NCBI RefSeq assembly: GCF_900631955.1
Contig: NZ_UZWD01000004.1
Location: forward strand, 368,836-432,835
Source: Devosia equisanguinis
Lineage (GTDB): Bacteria; Pseudomonadota; Alphaproteobacteria; Rhizobiales; Devosiaceae
Length of the DNA: 64,000 nucleotides
Direction: 5' to 3'
Shown: in pieces, positions 17,264 to 27,191 of the stretch
Numbering within the stretch: position 1 is the stretch's first letter
Layout of the letters: each line of letters starts with the position of its first letter
The notes under the pieces: model-generated
Database searches by the model: none
What the model saw: only the letters and a program-made list of their open reading frames with translations
Told to the model about the DNA's origin: nothing
Translations under genes and position numbers: made by a program

Positions 17264-18874
17264 TCAGTTCTTGGGCTTGACCGAGGCCAGCGACAGCGGA
17301 TTGACCAGCGAGAGCAGATCGGACGGCTGCACCACGAAACCGTCCCACTTGTCGCTGTTATAGGCGAACTGGAAAGTCTGGTAGTACAGCACGTTGTCGT
17401 AGACCTTTTCCGAGATCAGGCGGGCGGCAGCCTGCACCGGGCCCTTGACGGCTTCCGGCGTGGTGGCAGCCTGAGCTTCGTCGATCAGCTTTTCGAGGTC
17501 CGGATCGGAGATCGAGGCGTAGTTGATGAAGCCGCCGGTGCGATAGGCGAGGCCGAGATAGGCCGCCGGCTCTTCCATCACTGCCCAGTTGCCGGCATAG
17601 ATGTCGAAGTCCTTCTCGCGACCGCGGGCCAGGTAGGTGTTGCGCTCAAGACCGGTGAGGTTGATCTTGATACCGGCCTTGGCAGCGCCGTCCTTCATGA
17701 TCTGTGCCCAGTTGGCGATATCGGCAGCGCTCTGTTCGTAGAGCAGGGAGAACTCGATGCCGTCGAAGAAGCCATCACCATTGCCATCAGTATAGCCGGC
17801 ATCGGTCAGGATCTTCTGGGAAAGCTCCGGATCGAACGCATATTCCTTGGCTTCCGGGTCGGCCCAGTAGCTCAGGACCGGCGAGATGGGCGAGGAATTG
17901 GTGGTGTTGGCCAGGCCTTGCATGGCGATGGCGCGGATGGCTTCGTAGTCCACGGCATGCGCCAGGGCCTGACGCACTTCCAGCTTGGCAAGCACTTCGT
18001 CGTTCATGTTGTAGAGCACATGCGACCAGCCCAGCGAGGGGGCCTGGGCGATCGTGATGCCCGGCTGATCCTTGAGGGTGCGGGCGATGGGTGCGGGCAG
18101 CGCATTGGCGATGAGATCGAGATCGCCGGCGCGCAGCGCCAGGGCCTGGGCGTTCACATCCGGGAAGACGCGGAATTCGACTTCACCGACGCTGGCCTTG
18201 CCGGCTTCGACGAGCGGATAATTGTCGACAGCGCTCAGGACATAGTTCTGGCCGGCATTGACTTCCTTGAGGATGAACGGACCGGCGCTGACCCAATCCT
18301 TGTCATTGGCGAAGGCTGCGACCTGGCCGACTTCGGGGAAGGCGTGCTTGGGCACGATCGGCATCCAGAAGCCGATATTGGTGAGGAAGGTGGAGTCCGG
18401 GCGGCTCAGCGTGAATTCGACGCGGGTCGGCGAAACCGCCTTGGCGCTGACGAAGGAGGGGATGAGGCCCGCGGTGACGCCGATCTTCTCGGTGGTGACG
18501 GCGGTGATGGTGAAGACGATGTCATCGGCTGTGAACGGGGTGCCGTCGTTCCAGGTCATGTCGCCGCGGATCTCCATCCAGGCGGTCAGACCATCCTCGG
18601 AATAGCCCCATTCGGTGGCGACGTAGGGGTCCTTGGAGCCCTTGTCGGTCATCTGCATCAGGCGCGGATACATGAGGTTGGTGACCCAGGTATCCGAGCG
18701 GCTATTGCCGACCAGGGGGTTGAAGTTGACGACATCGGCGGTGGTGCCGATGACGATACGGCTTGCCGCGTCCTGCGCCGAGGCAGAGCCCAGGCTGGCC
18801 ACCCCCATGGCCATAACGATCCCGCCCATTAGGACGGAACGACGGGTCAAAGCATTCCTAACATTGCGGATCAT
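17264..18874 (-). CDS. Dipeptide/oligopeptide ABC importer periplasmic binding protein, DppA type
   Basis: A 536-residue family 5 solute-binding protein. The N-terminus has LTRRSVLMGG followed by a hydrophobic run ending ASAQ; the twin-arginine pair suggests possible Tat export. The mature part shows the family landmarks TEWGYSEDGLTAWMEIRGDMTWNDGTPFTADD and LEVRQALAHAVDYEAI. It is the first gene of the minus-strand importer operon; a perfect 13-bp palindrome lies 60 bases upstream, between it and the divergent dppD. Ligands of the family include peptides, opines and other small amides. Confidence 0.93.
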   Translation of the reverse strand: MIRNVRNALTRRSVLMGGIVMAMGVASLGSASAQDAASRIVIGTTADVVNFNPLVGNSRSDTWVTNLMYPRLMQMTDKGSKDPYVATEWGYSEDGLTAWMEIRGDMTWNDGTPFTADDIVFTITAVTTEKIGVTAGLIPSFVSAKAVSPTRVEFTLSRPDSTFLTNIGFWMPIVPKHAFPEVGQVAAFANDKDWVSAGPFILKEVNAGQNYVLSAVDNYPLVEAGKASVGEVEFRVFPDVNAQALALRAGDLDLIANALPAPIARTLKDQPGITIAQAPSLGWSHVLYNMNDEVLAKLEVRQALAHAVDYEAIRAIAMQGLANTTNSSPISPVLSYWADPEAKEYAFDPELSQKILTDAGYTDGNGDGFFDGIEFSLLYEQSAADIANWAQIMKDGAAKAGIKINLTGLERNTYLARGREKDFDIYAGNWAVMEEPAAYLGLAYRTGGFINYASISDPDLEKLIDEAQAATTPEAVKGPVQAAARLISEKVYDNVLYYQTFQFAYNSDKWDGFVVQPSDLLSLVNPLSLASVKPKN

Positions 18875-18934
18875 CGTGGTCTCGCTGTTGAATTGGCACC
18901 CAAGTGTTGCGATGCGCTCAAAGCCGTGTCAAGG

Positions 18935-18947
18935 ATTGTCGTACAAT
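18935..18947. promoter_or_regulatory. Operator copy 1 of ATTGTCGTACAAT (probable FCD-GntR site)
   Basis: ATTGT-CGT-ACAAT is a perfect inverted repeat with a three-base spacer. It fits the TNGTNNNACNA pattern known for FadR/FCD-type GntR regulators. It lies in the 96-base gap between the divergent dppA (start 18874) and dppD (start 18971), so it can act on both halves of the importer. Two identical copies occur at 27114 and 27131. Confidence 0.8.
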
Positions 18948-18970
18948 TTCTGAACGAGGTAGAGTCACTG

Positions 18971-19958
18971 ATGACGAAACAGGCAGACGAACGCCCGGTG
19001 CTTTCGGTGTCAGGGCTCGATGTCAGCTTCCATACGATGCGCGGCGAGGTGAAGGCCGTCAGCGACGTGTCGTTCGACCTCAAGCGCGGCGAAGTGCTTG
19101 CCCTTGTTGGCGAATCCGGGTCCGGGAAGTCGGTGTCCACCCGAGCAGTGATGGGCATTGTGCGCGGCAATGCCACCATTAATGCCAAGCGCATGGAGCT
19201 TGCGGGGCATGATCTGCTCAACATTGATGACGAGCAGAAGCGCAAGCTGCGCGGCCGGGTCATCAGCCTGGTGTTCCAGGATGCGCTGTCGGCACTCAAC
19301 CCGGTTCTCTCTATCGGCGACCAGTTGGGCGAGCTCTATCGCACCCATCTCGGCATCTCGAAAAAGGAGGCGCGGGAGCGCTCGATCGAGCTGCTGCGCT
19401 CGGTGCATCTGGCCTCGGCCGACAAGCGGATCGATGATTTTCCGCACCAGTTTTCCGGCGGCATGCGCCAGCGCATCCTCATCGCCTCGGCCATTGCCCT
19501 GAAACCTGAAGTGCTGATCGCCGACGAGCCGACAACGGCACTGGATGTGACCGTCCAGGCCCAGATTCTCGATCTGCTCGACGAACTTCGGGACGAGCTG
19601 GGCATGGCCATCCTGCTCATCACCCATGACCTGGGTGTGGTGGCGCGCATGGCTGAACGCGTGGCCGTCATGTATGCGGGCCGGCTGGTGGAAACCGGCA
19701 ATGTCGACGATATTTTCCGGGCGCCGGCCCACCCTTACACTGCGGCGCTGATGGCCTCGGCGCCCCGGCTGGAGACCGTGGAAAAACTCGAGCCGATCAA
19801 GGGGTCGCCGCCCAATCTCATCGCGCCGCCGCCCGGTTGCGCCTTCAACCCGCGTTGCACCCATCTGGGCGCGCTCTGCACACAGCTGCGCCCAGAACTC
19901 GTGCCTGCGGCGCATGGTCGCAGCCATGCCTGTCACTATCCGCTCGTGGAGACTGCCC

Positions 19959-19969
<11 letters not shown>
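18971..19969 (+). CDS. Peptide ABC importer ATP-binding protein, DppD type
   Basis: A 332-residue ATPase. Walker A GESGSGKS is at 47-54; the signature appears as [16 protein letters not shown] and Walker B as [12 protein letters not shown]. The C-terminus holds the Cys-containing [15 protein letters not shown] segment of oligopeptide ATPases. The ATG at 18971 has GAGGT upstream and starts the conserved sequence. It is divergent from dppA and overlaps dppF by 11 bases. DppD and DppF act as a pair under DppB/DppC. Confidence 0.93.
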
Positions 19970-20945
<976 letters not shown>

Positions 20946-20951
20946 AATGGC

Positions 20952-20981
20952 AGCGGCGGCCGGATCCCTCCAGCCGCCGCT
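20952..20981. terminator. Bidirectional hairpin between dppF and the M20 gene
   Basis: AGCGGCGGC and GCCGCCGCT form a perfect nine-base-pair stem with a 12-base loop in the short gap between two convergent operons. On the plus strand it is followed by CAAAAG. Confidence 0.65.
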
Positions 20982-21000
20982 CAAAAGTCATGCCTTTGGT

Positions 21001-22362
21001 TCAGACGCGGCCGAGCCGGTCGAGCAGCGCCGCGCCGGTGCGGATGCCCTTGAGGAACAGCGCTATTTCCATGTTCTCGTTGGGCGCGTGATTGGCCTCA
21101 TCGGCATTGGCATAGGGCATGACGAAGGCCGGCACACCCAGCACCTTGGTGAACACATAGTCCGGCAGGCTGCCCCCGGCCGATGGATAGACCAGCGGCT
21201 TCTCCTCGCGGGCTTCCACGATCGCCTCCTGGATCAGCTTGCCCCAGGGATCATCCAGCGGCGTGCGCGAGGGCAACATCGAGCCATAGGTGATCACCTC
21301 GACCTCGGGCGCGTGCTTGGCCACATGCGCCTTGACGCAGGCATAGACATGTTCCGGCGTCATCGCCTCGACCAGGCGGATATCGCATTTGGCCACCGCC
21401 TCGCAGGGTAGCACCGACTTGGTGCCCGGCCCACCATAGCCGCCATGCAGGCCATTGATCGTCAGCGTCGGATGGAACATCAACCGGTCCCAGAAGGGCC
21501 GGTCCGCAGGTTCATCGAGGCGCGTTAGCCCCATATCGGCCATGTATGCCGGAAGATCGAGCGGCAGGGCCTTGGTGGCGGCGATATCGGCTTCGGTGGG
21601 CGGAATGATCTGGTCGTGCAGACCCTCGATGGTGATGCGCCCATCCGGCGTCTTCATCGTCGCGAGCAGATGCACCAGCGTCCAGATCGCATTGGGCATA
21701 ACCCCACCATAATTGCCCGAATGGGCATCACGGCTAGCCGTGCGGACGCGCAGCTCGAACGAGGTCATGCCGCGCACGCCATAGGTCAGCGTCGAATTGC
21801 CCGATTCGTGCAGCGGCCCATCGGCCGTCACCACGAAATCGGCCTTCAGCTGCTCCTTGTGGTCTCGCACGAAATTGGCGATCTGCGGCGAGCCGATCTC
21901 TTCTTCGCCTTCGAGCAGGAAGATCACGTTGCAGGGCAGGGTGCCATGCACCTTCAGATGCGCCTCGATGGCCATGATCTGGGCGAAATGCTGGCCCTTG
22001 TTGTCGCCCACGCCGCGCGCATAGATGCGTCCGTTGCGAATGGTCGGCTCGAAAGGCGGGCTTTCCCACAAGTCCAGCGGATCGGGCGGCTGCACGTCAT
22101 AATGGCCATAGAGCAGCACTGTCGGCTTGGTGGCATCGACCATGTAGCGCGCCAGGACGAAGGGATGGCCCTTAGTGGGAATCGCCTCCACCTCCATGCC
22201 AATTTCGCCCAGCATGTTCACCAGCAGCTCTGAGACTTCCTTTATGCCGATATTGTGGGCGCTGATCGACGGATTGCGCACATAGTCGATGAGGCGAGCG
22301 ACATAATCGTCGTGCCGGCCGCCGATATAGTCGAAGACCGGCCTGAGTGTCGGGGAGGTCAT
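21001..22362 (-). CDS. M20 family metallopeptidase/amidohydrolase (dipeptidase-like)
   Basis: A 453-residue cytoplasmic M20 enzyme. The first metal-ligand region is LLYGHYDVQPPDP, followed by ARGVGDNKG, the catalytic-metal pair in LLEGEEEIGS, an Asp in VVTADGPL, and the late His in ADEANHAPNE; all canonical positions are filled. A dimerisation domain lies between. The family includes dipeptidases and N-carbamoyl-amino-acid amidohydrolases. Its start overlaps the hyuA stop by four bases, linking it to the hydantoinase pair: it could hydrolyse the ring-opened product or a dipeptide. Confidence 0.92.
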   Translation of the reverse strand: MTSPTLRPVFDYIGGRHDDYVARLIDYVRNPSISAHNIGIKEVSELLVNMLGEIGMEVEAIPTKGHPFVLARYMVDATKPTVLLYGHYDVQPPDPLDLWESPPFEPTIRNGRIYARGVGDNKGQHFAQIMAIEAHLKVHGTLPCNVIFLLEGEEEIGSPQIANFVRDHKEQLKADFVVTADGPLHESGNSTLTYGVRGMTSFELRVRTASRDAHSGNYGGVMPNAIWTLVHLLATMKTPDGRITIEGLHDQIIPPTEADIAATKALPLDLPAYMADMGLTRLDEPADRPFWDRLMFHPTLTINGLHGGYGGPGTKSVLPCEAVAKCDIRLVEAMTPEHVYACVKAHVAKHAPEVEVITYGSMLPSRTPLDDPWGKLIQEAIVEAREEKPLVYPSAGGSLPDYVFTKVLGVPAFVMPYANADEANHAPNENMEIALFLKGIRTGAALLDRLGRV

Positions 22363-24383
22363 GCGGCCTCCCTGGTGAGGATAATACCGCCCGAGGGATG
22401 TACGGTCCCCTGCCAGCCTGGCGCCACAAAGGTCGTGGAGTCGAGCTGGGTGAGGATGACCGGGCCACTGAAGCTGGCGCCAGCGCCGAGCTTGGCGCGG
22501 TCGAGCACCGGCACGTCGACCTGCCTTCCACCAATGCTGACTGACGTATGTTCCTCCGGCGCCGTGGTGGTCCCGGGGGCAAGCTCCACCGCCGGCGGCA
22601 CCACGGCAATGCCGGTGGCATGGACGCGCAGCGTTACCAGTTCGATCGGTGCGCCGAGATTGAAACCATAAAGCGCCTTGTGGGCGGTCTGGAAATTAGC
22701 TTCCACCTGCGCCCTGTCGGCAGCATAGGGAACGGCGATCTCGCCGCCCTGTCCGGCATAGCGCATCAGCGCGACGCGTTCGATGACGCGCGCCTCGGGG
22801 GCCACGTCCTCCTCATCGAGCCAGGCCCTGGCCTGAACCTCAAGCTCGGCGACAATGGGCTCGGCCACTTCTGCGTCCATGGCGCCGGGAATGGCCATGG
22901 CGCGCGAAAACTCGGATTTGAGATCGGCCGCCAGCAGGCCGTCGGCGCAGAGCACGCCGGGAGCGGGCGTAATCAAGACGCGCTTGATGCCGAGCAGTTC
23001 GGCGAGGGCGCAGCCATGCAGCGGCCCGGCACCACCAAAGGGCACGAGCGTGAAATCGCGTGGATCGTGACCGCGTTCGACCGAAACCACGCGCATGGCG
23101 CCGACCATGTGATTGTCGGCAATGGCGAGAATGCCGCGTGCCGCAGTTTCGAGGTCGAGCCCCAGCGGTTCGGCAATGGTCATCACCGCCCGCTTGGCCG
23201 CCTCGACATCGAGCACCATCTTTCCGCCCAGAAGCCGCGCCGGCAATTGGCCGAGCGCCACATGCGCGTCGGTAACGGTGGGCGCGGTACCGCCATGGCC
23301 GTAGCAGGCCGGGCCGGGCCGGGCGCCGGCGCTTTCCGGGCCAACGGTCAGCGCGCCATCCTTGATGCGGGCCAACGACCCCCCGCCCGCTCCGATGGTG
23401 ATCATGTCCACCATGGGCAGCGCCAAGGGCCACTCGCCGACCGAACCATGCTGGGTGAGGCCGATCTGGCCACCCTTGATCAGGCAGATATCGGCCGAGG
23501 TGCCGCCGATATCGTTGGTGATGATATCCTCGATGCCGCAGGCTGCAGCAGCGGCACGGGCGCCGACAACGCCGGCTGCCGGGCCGGAAAGGGCCGTCAG
23601 CGCCGGTGCTACGCGGATTTTCGGTGCCCCGGCAACGCCGCCATTGGACTGCATCAGCATCAGCGGTGGAGTCGCCCCCTCGTCTTCCAGCCGCTTTTCG
23701 AGATTGCGCACATAGGTGGTGACCCCCGGCATCACCGTGGCATTGAGCACAGTGGTGAGGCTGCGCTCATATTCGCGCACCACCGGCAGCACGTCACTGG
23801 AAACAGTGATTGCCAGCTCCGGCAATTCCTCGCGCAGAATGTCGGCAACGCGCCGCTCATGCTCGGGATTGGCATAGGCGTGGATGAGGCAGACCGCGAC
23901 GGCGGCGACGTCCATGCCACGGATTTGCGCGGCAGCCGAGCGGACCGAGACCTCGTCAAGCGTTTCGAGAACCGCGCCACCTGCGGCGATGCGCTCGTTC
24001 ACTTCCACGATGCGGCTCGAGGGCACCGGCGGCACCGGCTTGATCCAGGTATAGAGATTGGCCTTGCGCGGAATGTCCTGCCTGCCGATGGCCAGCACAT
24101 GGCGGAAGCCGCGTGTGGTCACCAGCGCCGTGCGGGCGCCCTTGCCCTCGAGGATCATATTGGTGGCAACGGTGGTGCCATGCAGCACCTGGTCGAGATC
24201 GGCCGCGGAAGCCCCCGCCTGTTGCAGCGCCAGGCGAATGCCGTTGAGGAAGGCCTCCGACGGATCGGATGGGATCGAAGGCGTCTTGGCCCGCCAGGAG
24301 CGACCGGAGCCATCGACCAGCGCCACGTCAGTGAAAGTGCCGCCGATATCGACAGCGACGGCGAGATTGGTTGGGTTTTCCAT
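22359..24383 (-). CDS. Hydantoinase/5-oxoprolinase subunit A (HyuA family)
   Basis: A 674-residue ATP-dependent amidohydrolase subunit. It starts MENPTNLAVAVDIGGTFTDVALVDGSG, the conserved ASKHA-like phosphate-binding opening, and continues with LHGTTVATNMILEGKGARTALVTTRGF and the later ITNDIGGTSADICLI and PFGGAGPLH motifs. The ATG at 24383 is chosen because the longer open frame upstream runs antiparallel into hyuB without family similarity. With HyuB it opens 5-oxoproline, hydantoin, caprolactam or similar rings at the cost of ATP; which one cannot be told here. Seven bases separate it from hyuB. Confidence 0.93.
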   Translation of the reverse strand: MENPTNLAVAVDIGGTFTDVALVDGSGRSWRAKTPSIPSDPSEAFLNGIRLALQQAGASAADLDQVLHGTTVATNMILEGKGARTALVTTRGFRHVLAIGRQDIPRKANLYTWIKPVPPVPSSRIVEVNERIAAGGAVLETLDEVSVRSAAAQIRGMDVAAVAVCLIHAYANPEHERRVADILREELPELAITVSSDVLPVVREYERSLTTVLNATVMPGVTTYVRNLEKRLEDEGATPPLMLMQSNGGVAGAPKIRVAPALTALSGPAAGVVGARAAAAACGIEDIITNDIGGTSADICLIKGGQIGLTQHGSVGEWPLALPMVDMITIGAGGGSLARIKDGALTVGPESAGARPGPACYGHGGTAPTVTDAHVALGQLPARLLGGKMVLDVEAAKRAVMTIAEPLGLDLETAARGILAIADNHMVGAMRVVSVERGHDPRDFTLVPFGGAGPLHGCALAELLGIKRVLITPAPGVLCADGLLAADLKSEFSRAMAIPGAMDAEVAEPIVAELEVQARAWLDEEDVAPEARVIERVALMRYAGQGGEIAVPYAADRAQVEANFQTAHKALYGFNLGAPIELVTLRVHATGIAVVPPAVELAPGTTTAPEEHTSVSIGGRQVDVPVLDRAKLGAGASFSGPVILTQLDSTTFVAPGWQGTVHPSGGIILTREAA

Positions 24384-24390
24384 GGCGATA

Positions 24391-26220
24391 TCAGGCGAGC
24401 TCATCGATATAGGTCTTGCGGTGGAACGGCTTGGTGGCCGGGCGATCGGCGCGCAGTCTGGCCGTGGCCGCTGCGTCGAGCTGATCGTCGGCGATAACAA
24501 CGCCATAGAAGGTTTTCGCGGCCTCGGCGGTGACGAAGCCGCCGCGCACGTCTTCGAGTACGCGTTCGGCCGGGCGATCATAGGGATGTCCCATGCCGCC
24601 GCCGCCGCCGGTGCGGATGCGCAGGATGTCACCCTTTTTGAGCGCGGTGCCGTCCGAAAGTGGCGGGATCTGCCGCTCTTCGGGCGTGTCGGGATTGACC
24701 ACGATGGAGCCACCGCCGCCGGACATGCCGCCGCCATAGCCCCAGGGCGGATTCTTGACGCCATCGATGCGGATGGCGAGCAGCGCCTCGTCGGCGAGGA
24801 TCTCATATTCGCGGATGATGCCCGTGCCGCCGCGGAACCGGCCAGGACCGCCGCTGTCGGGCACGACGCCATATTGGCGCAGCCGGATGGGATAGCCGCC
24901 TTCGAGGAACTCGACGGGGTAGTTTTCCTGGGCCACGAAGTAGACCGCGTCGATGCCATCGGCAAAGTCGCGGGCGCCATAGCCGACGCCGATACCGTCG
25001 GCGAGCAGGAACGGCTTTGGCGTGCCGGTTTCCTTGCCGAACGTGCCGCGCATGATGGTGACGACATAGGCCGAATGGGCCGCCGGGGCACCGCCCTTGC
25101 CGCGGTTGACCAGGCCATTGAGCACGGCAAGCATGCGCATCATGGTGAGGCCGCGCATGCCCAGCGGCGCCGGGAAACGCGGCTGCACGATCGAGCCTTC
25201 GCGCAGGCGCACCTCGTCAATGGCCAGCGGGCCGCCGGCATTGACCACCTGGCTGGGATCGCCGCCGAGGAAATAGAGCCCCAGCGCCATGCCGGGCACG
25301 CCCTTGTTCATGATGAGATTAACCGGGCCCGGCGCCTGGTCGTCGCTCTCCGTGGCGTCGAAAATGAACCGATCTTCGCCATTGGCGCCCTTTTCGCGGG
25401 TGATGGCGAAGCGCAGGCTGAACGGGCCATTGCCATGGCCGTCGCTGTCGATCTGGTCGGAGAATTTATAGGTGCCGTAGTCGAAGGTTTCGGCGAGACG
25501 GCGGCGCACCAGCGTGCGGGTGCGGTCCAGCAGCTGCGCCAGGGCGTCGGACACCACATCGGCCCCATGCCGTGCCACCACTTCGGCGACGCGGGTGACG
25601 CCGAGTTTTACCGACGCCATCAGCGCCGACATGTCGCCTTCGCTCTGCGCGGGGAAACGCGAATTGCGGTGGAAGATGGCGAGGGCGGTGTCGTTGACCA
25701 CGCCTTCATCGACCAGCTTGGTCGGCGGAATGATGATGCCTTCCTGGTAGATCGAGGTGGCGTCAGGGCTGATCGAGCCCGGATGCAGGCCGCCAATATC
25801 GGCAAAGTGGGCCCAGCTCATCACAAAGGCGCAGAGTCGGTCACCATGGAATACCGGCGCCAGCAGCACCTGGTCGTTCGAATGCGTCACCGCGCCCTTC
25901 GAGCCATAGCAGTCATTATACCAATAGAGATCGCCCGGCTTCATCGTCTCGCGCGGAAAATGCTCGAACACCGGCGAGGTGAGATCGCCGAAAATCGGCA
26001 CCATCGAGCCCACTGCCATCACGCCGCGTTCGTCGAAGAGGGCGGTGTAGAAATCCTTCTTCTCGCGAATGAAGGCCGATATGGCGGTGCGCTCGATCAG
26101 CGCTTCCATCTCGCGCTGAGTGGCCATGATCGCCCCGCGGATGATTTCCAGCGTCACCGGATCACAAAGGGGAGCTGTGTCCGGCGCCAGTGCCGGCATG
26201 GCGGATGAGAGCGGTGTCAT
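24391..26220 (-). CDS. Hydantoinase/5-oxoprolinase subunit B (HyuB family)
   Basis: A 609-residue protein. LCDPVTLEIIRGAIMATQREMEALIERTAIS and FTALFDERG-like YTALFDERGVMAVGS are the standard HyuB opening; PGDLYWYNDCYGSKGAVTHSNDQ and the glycine-rich GGGGGMGHPYDRPAERVLEDVRGG near the C-terminus complete the picture. The ATG at 26220 has GGAAGG seven bases upstream; an in-frame TTG precedes it. It lies 53 bases after the FCD-type GntR gene, so the regulator, HyuB, HyuA and M20 genes form one operon. Confidence 0.93.
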   Translation of the reverse strand: MTPLSSAMPALAPDTAPLCDPVTLEIIRGAIMATQREMEALIERTAISAFIREKKDFYTALFDERGVMAVGSMVPIFGDLTSPVFEHFPRETMKPGDLYWYNDCYGSKGAVTHSNDQVLLAPVFHGDRLCAFVMSWAHFADIGGLHPGSISPDATSIYQEGIIIPPTKLVDEGVVNDTALAIFHRNSRFPAQSEGDMSALMASVKLGVTRVAEVVARHGADVVSDALAQLLDRTRTLVRRRLAETFDYGTYKFSDQIDSDGHGNGPFSLRFAITREKGANGEDRFIFDATESDDQAPGPVNLIMNKGVPGMALGLYFLGGDPSQVVNAGGPLAIDEVRLREGSIVQPRFPAPLGMRGLTMMRMLAVLNGLVNRGKGGAPAAHSAYVVTIMRGTFGKETGTPKPFLLADGIGVGYGARDFADGIDAVYFVAQENYPVEFLEGGYPIRLRQYGVVPDSGGPGRFRGGTGIIREYEILADEALLAIRIDGVKNPPWGYGGGMSGGGGSIVVNPDTPEERQIPPLSDGTALKKGDILRIRTGGGGGMGHPYDRPAERVLEDVRGGFVTAEAAKTFYGVVIADDQLDAAATARLRADRPATKPFHRKTYIDELA

Positions 26221-26273
26221 CAAAAGCCTTCCAGAGAGAAACGAAGAAATAGTGTTTGCCAGGGCGCTGTGGA

Positions 26274-26990
26274 TCAGCCGTCCCGGTCCATATGACGAAG
26301 GACCGCCTCGGCCGATCGGCGGACATAGATGCGTGTCGCCCGCTCCGCCGCAGCGATATCGCGCGCAGTAATGCCGGCAATGATGGCGCGCACGCCCTCC
26401 ATACCCGTTTCGAGCTGTCCCGGCTCGGCCATGGCGTAGATGCGCAGCATGTTGACCCGTGAACGCAGCTGGTCGAGCATTTCCGCCGCGATCTGGTTAT
26501 CCGCCACATCGGTCATGAAGCGCAGGAACTTCGACATGGTCTCGGCCATGCCGACCTTGTCGCCCTTGGCGCCGGCTTCGAGCATCTTGCGTGCGAATTC
26601 CTGGGCCTCGGCGATGTGTTCGTCCGTCGCGCAGGCGAGGAAGCTGCGTACGGTGATGGCTTCGAGCTCGGTACGGATCTCGTAGATCTCGTGGACATGC
26701 TTACGGGTCAGCCGCGCGACGCGCAGGCCGCTATGCGGAACAACGCTGACCAGTTTTTCCGCCTCCAGGCGCCGCACCACCTCGCGCACCACGGTGCGGC
26801 TGATGTCAAATGCTTCGCAGAGTTCGCGCTCGGTGAGGCGCGTGTCCGGCGCGATGAGCCCTTCCATGATCGCTGTGCGCACCGCGTCGAAGACTTTGTC
26901 GCGCACAAGTTGTCGCTGCATCGTCTCATCAGTCGATGCATTTTCCATTTGAGATAGATAGCCCTGAAAGATCTGGCGCAAGTCGCTCAT
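26274..26990 (-). CDS. GntR family regulator, FCD (FadR-like) subfamily
   Basis: A 238-residue regulator. Residues about 25-95 are a winged helix (VFDAVRTAIMEGLIAPDTRLTERELCEAFDISRTVVREVVRRLEAE); residues about 100-230 form an all-helical FCD effector domain (EIYEIRTELEAITVRSFLACAT). It heads the hyuB-hyuA-M20 operon and faces the M28 gene. Two copies of ATTGTCGTACAAT stand upstream of its start and a third sits in the dppA/dppD gap, so autoregulation plus control of the importer is likely. The effector may be an imported amide or its ring-opened product. Confidence 0.92.
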   Translation of the reverse strand: MSDLRQIFQGYLSQMENASTDETMQRQLVRDKVFDAVRTAIMEGLIAPDTRLTERELCEAFDISRTVVREVVRRLEAEKLVSVVPHSGLRVARLTRKHVHEIYEIRTELEAITVRSFLACATDEHIAEAQEFARKMLEAGAKGDKVGMAETMSKFLRFMTDVADNQIAAEMLDQLRSRVNMLRIYAMAEPGQLETGMEGVRAIIAGITARDIAAAERATRIYVRRSAEAVLRHMDRDG

Positions 26991-27113
26991 CAGTATCCGT
27001 CGTCCCCAAGCGAGATGGGTCGGTCATCCAGCATTTGGCCGCCGCGGTCAAATCGGTGTCACGGCGTTTCGCCGGCGACTGTAGCGAGGCGCTCCCGCAA
27101 AGCCTAGCAGAAA

Positions 27114-27126
27114 ATTGTCGTACAAT
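27114..27126. promoter_or_regulatory. Operator copy 2 of ATTGTCGTACAAT
   Basis: Identical to the palindrome at 18935. It lies between the FCD-GntR gene (start 26990, minus) and the M28 gene (start 27192, plus). Confidence 0.8.
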
Positions 27127-27130
27127 CTGG

Positions 27131-27143
27131 ATTGTCGTACAAT
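27131..27143. promoter_or_regulatory. Operator copy 3 of ATTGTCGTACAAT
   Basis: A third exact copy, starting 17 bases after copy 2 and 49 bases before the M28 start codon. Paired sites suggest cooperative or looped binding by GntR dimers. Confidence 0.8.
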
Positions 27144-27191
27144 TTATTCTGAGGCATCGTGGAGCTCGACATTATGGAGTGAGGGATCAGC

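Noticed and set aside
24384..25130. Extended N-terminus of HyuA (about 249 extra residues)
   Set aside because: The extra part runs in another frame through the hyuB gene and has no HyuA similarity; the conserved protein starts at 24383.
24058..26208. A 716-codon open frame on the plus strand opposite hyuB
   Set aside because: It is antisense to the well-conserved HyuB and HyuA genes. Long antisense frames are expected in high-GC coding DNA, and the translation is rich in Arg, Ala, Gly and His with no recognisable domain.
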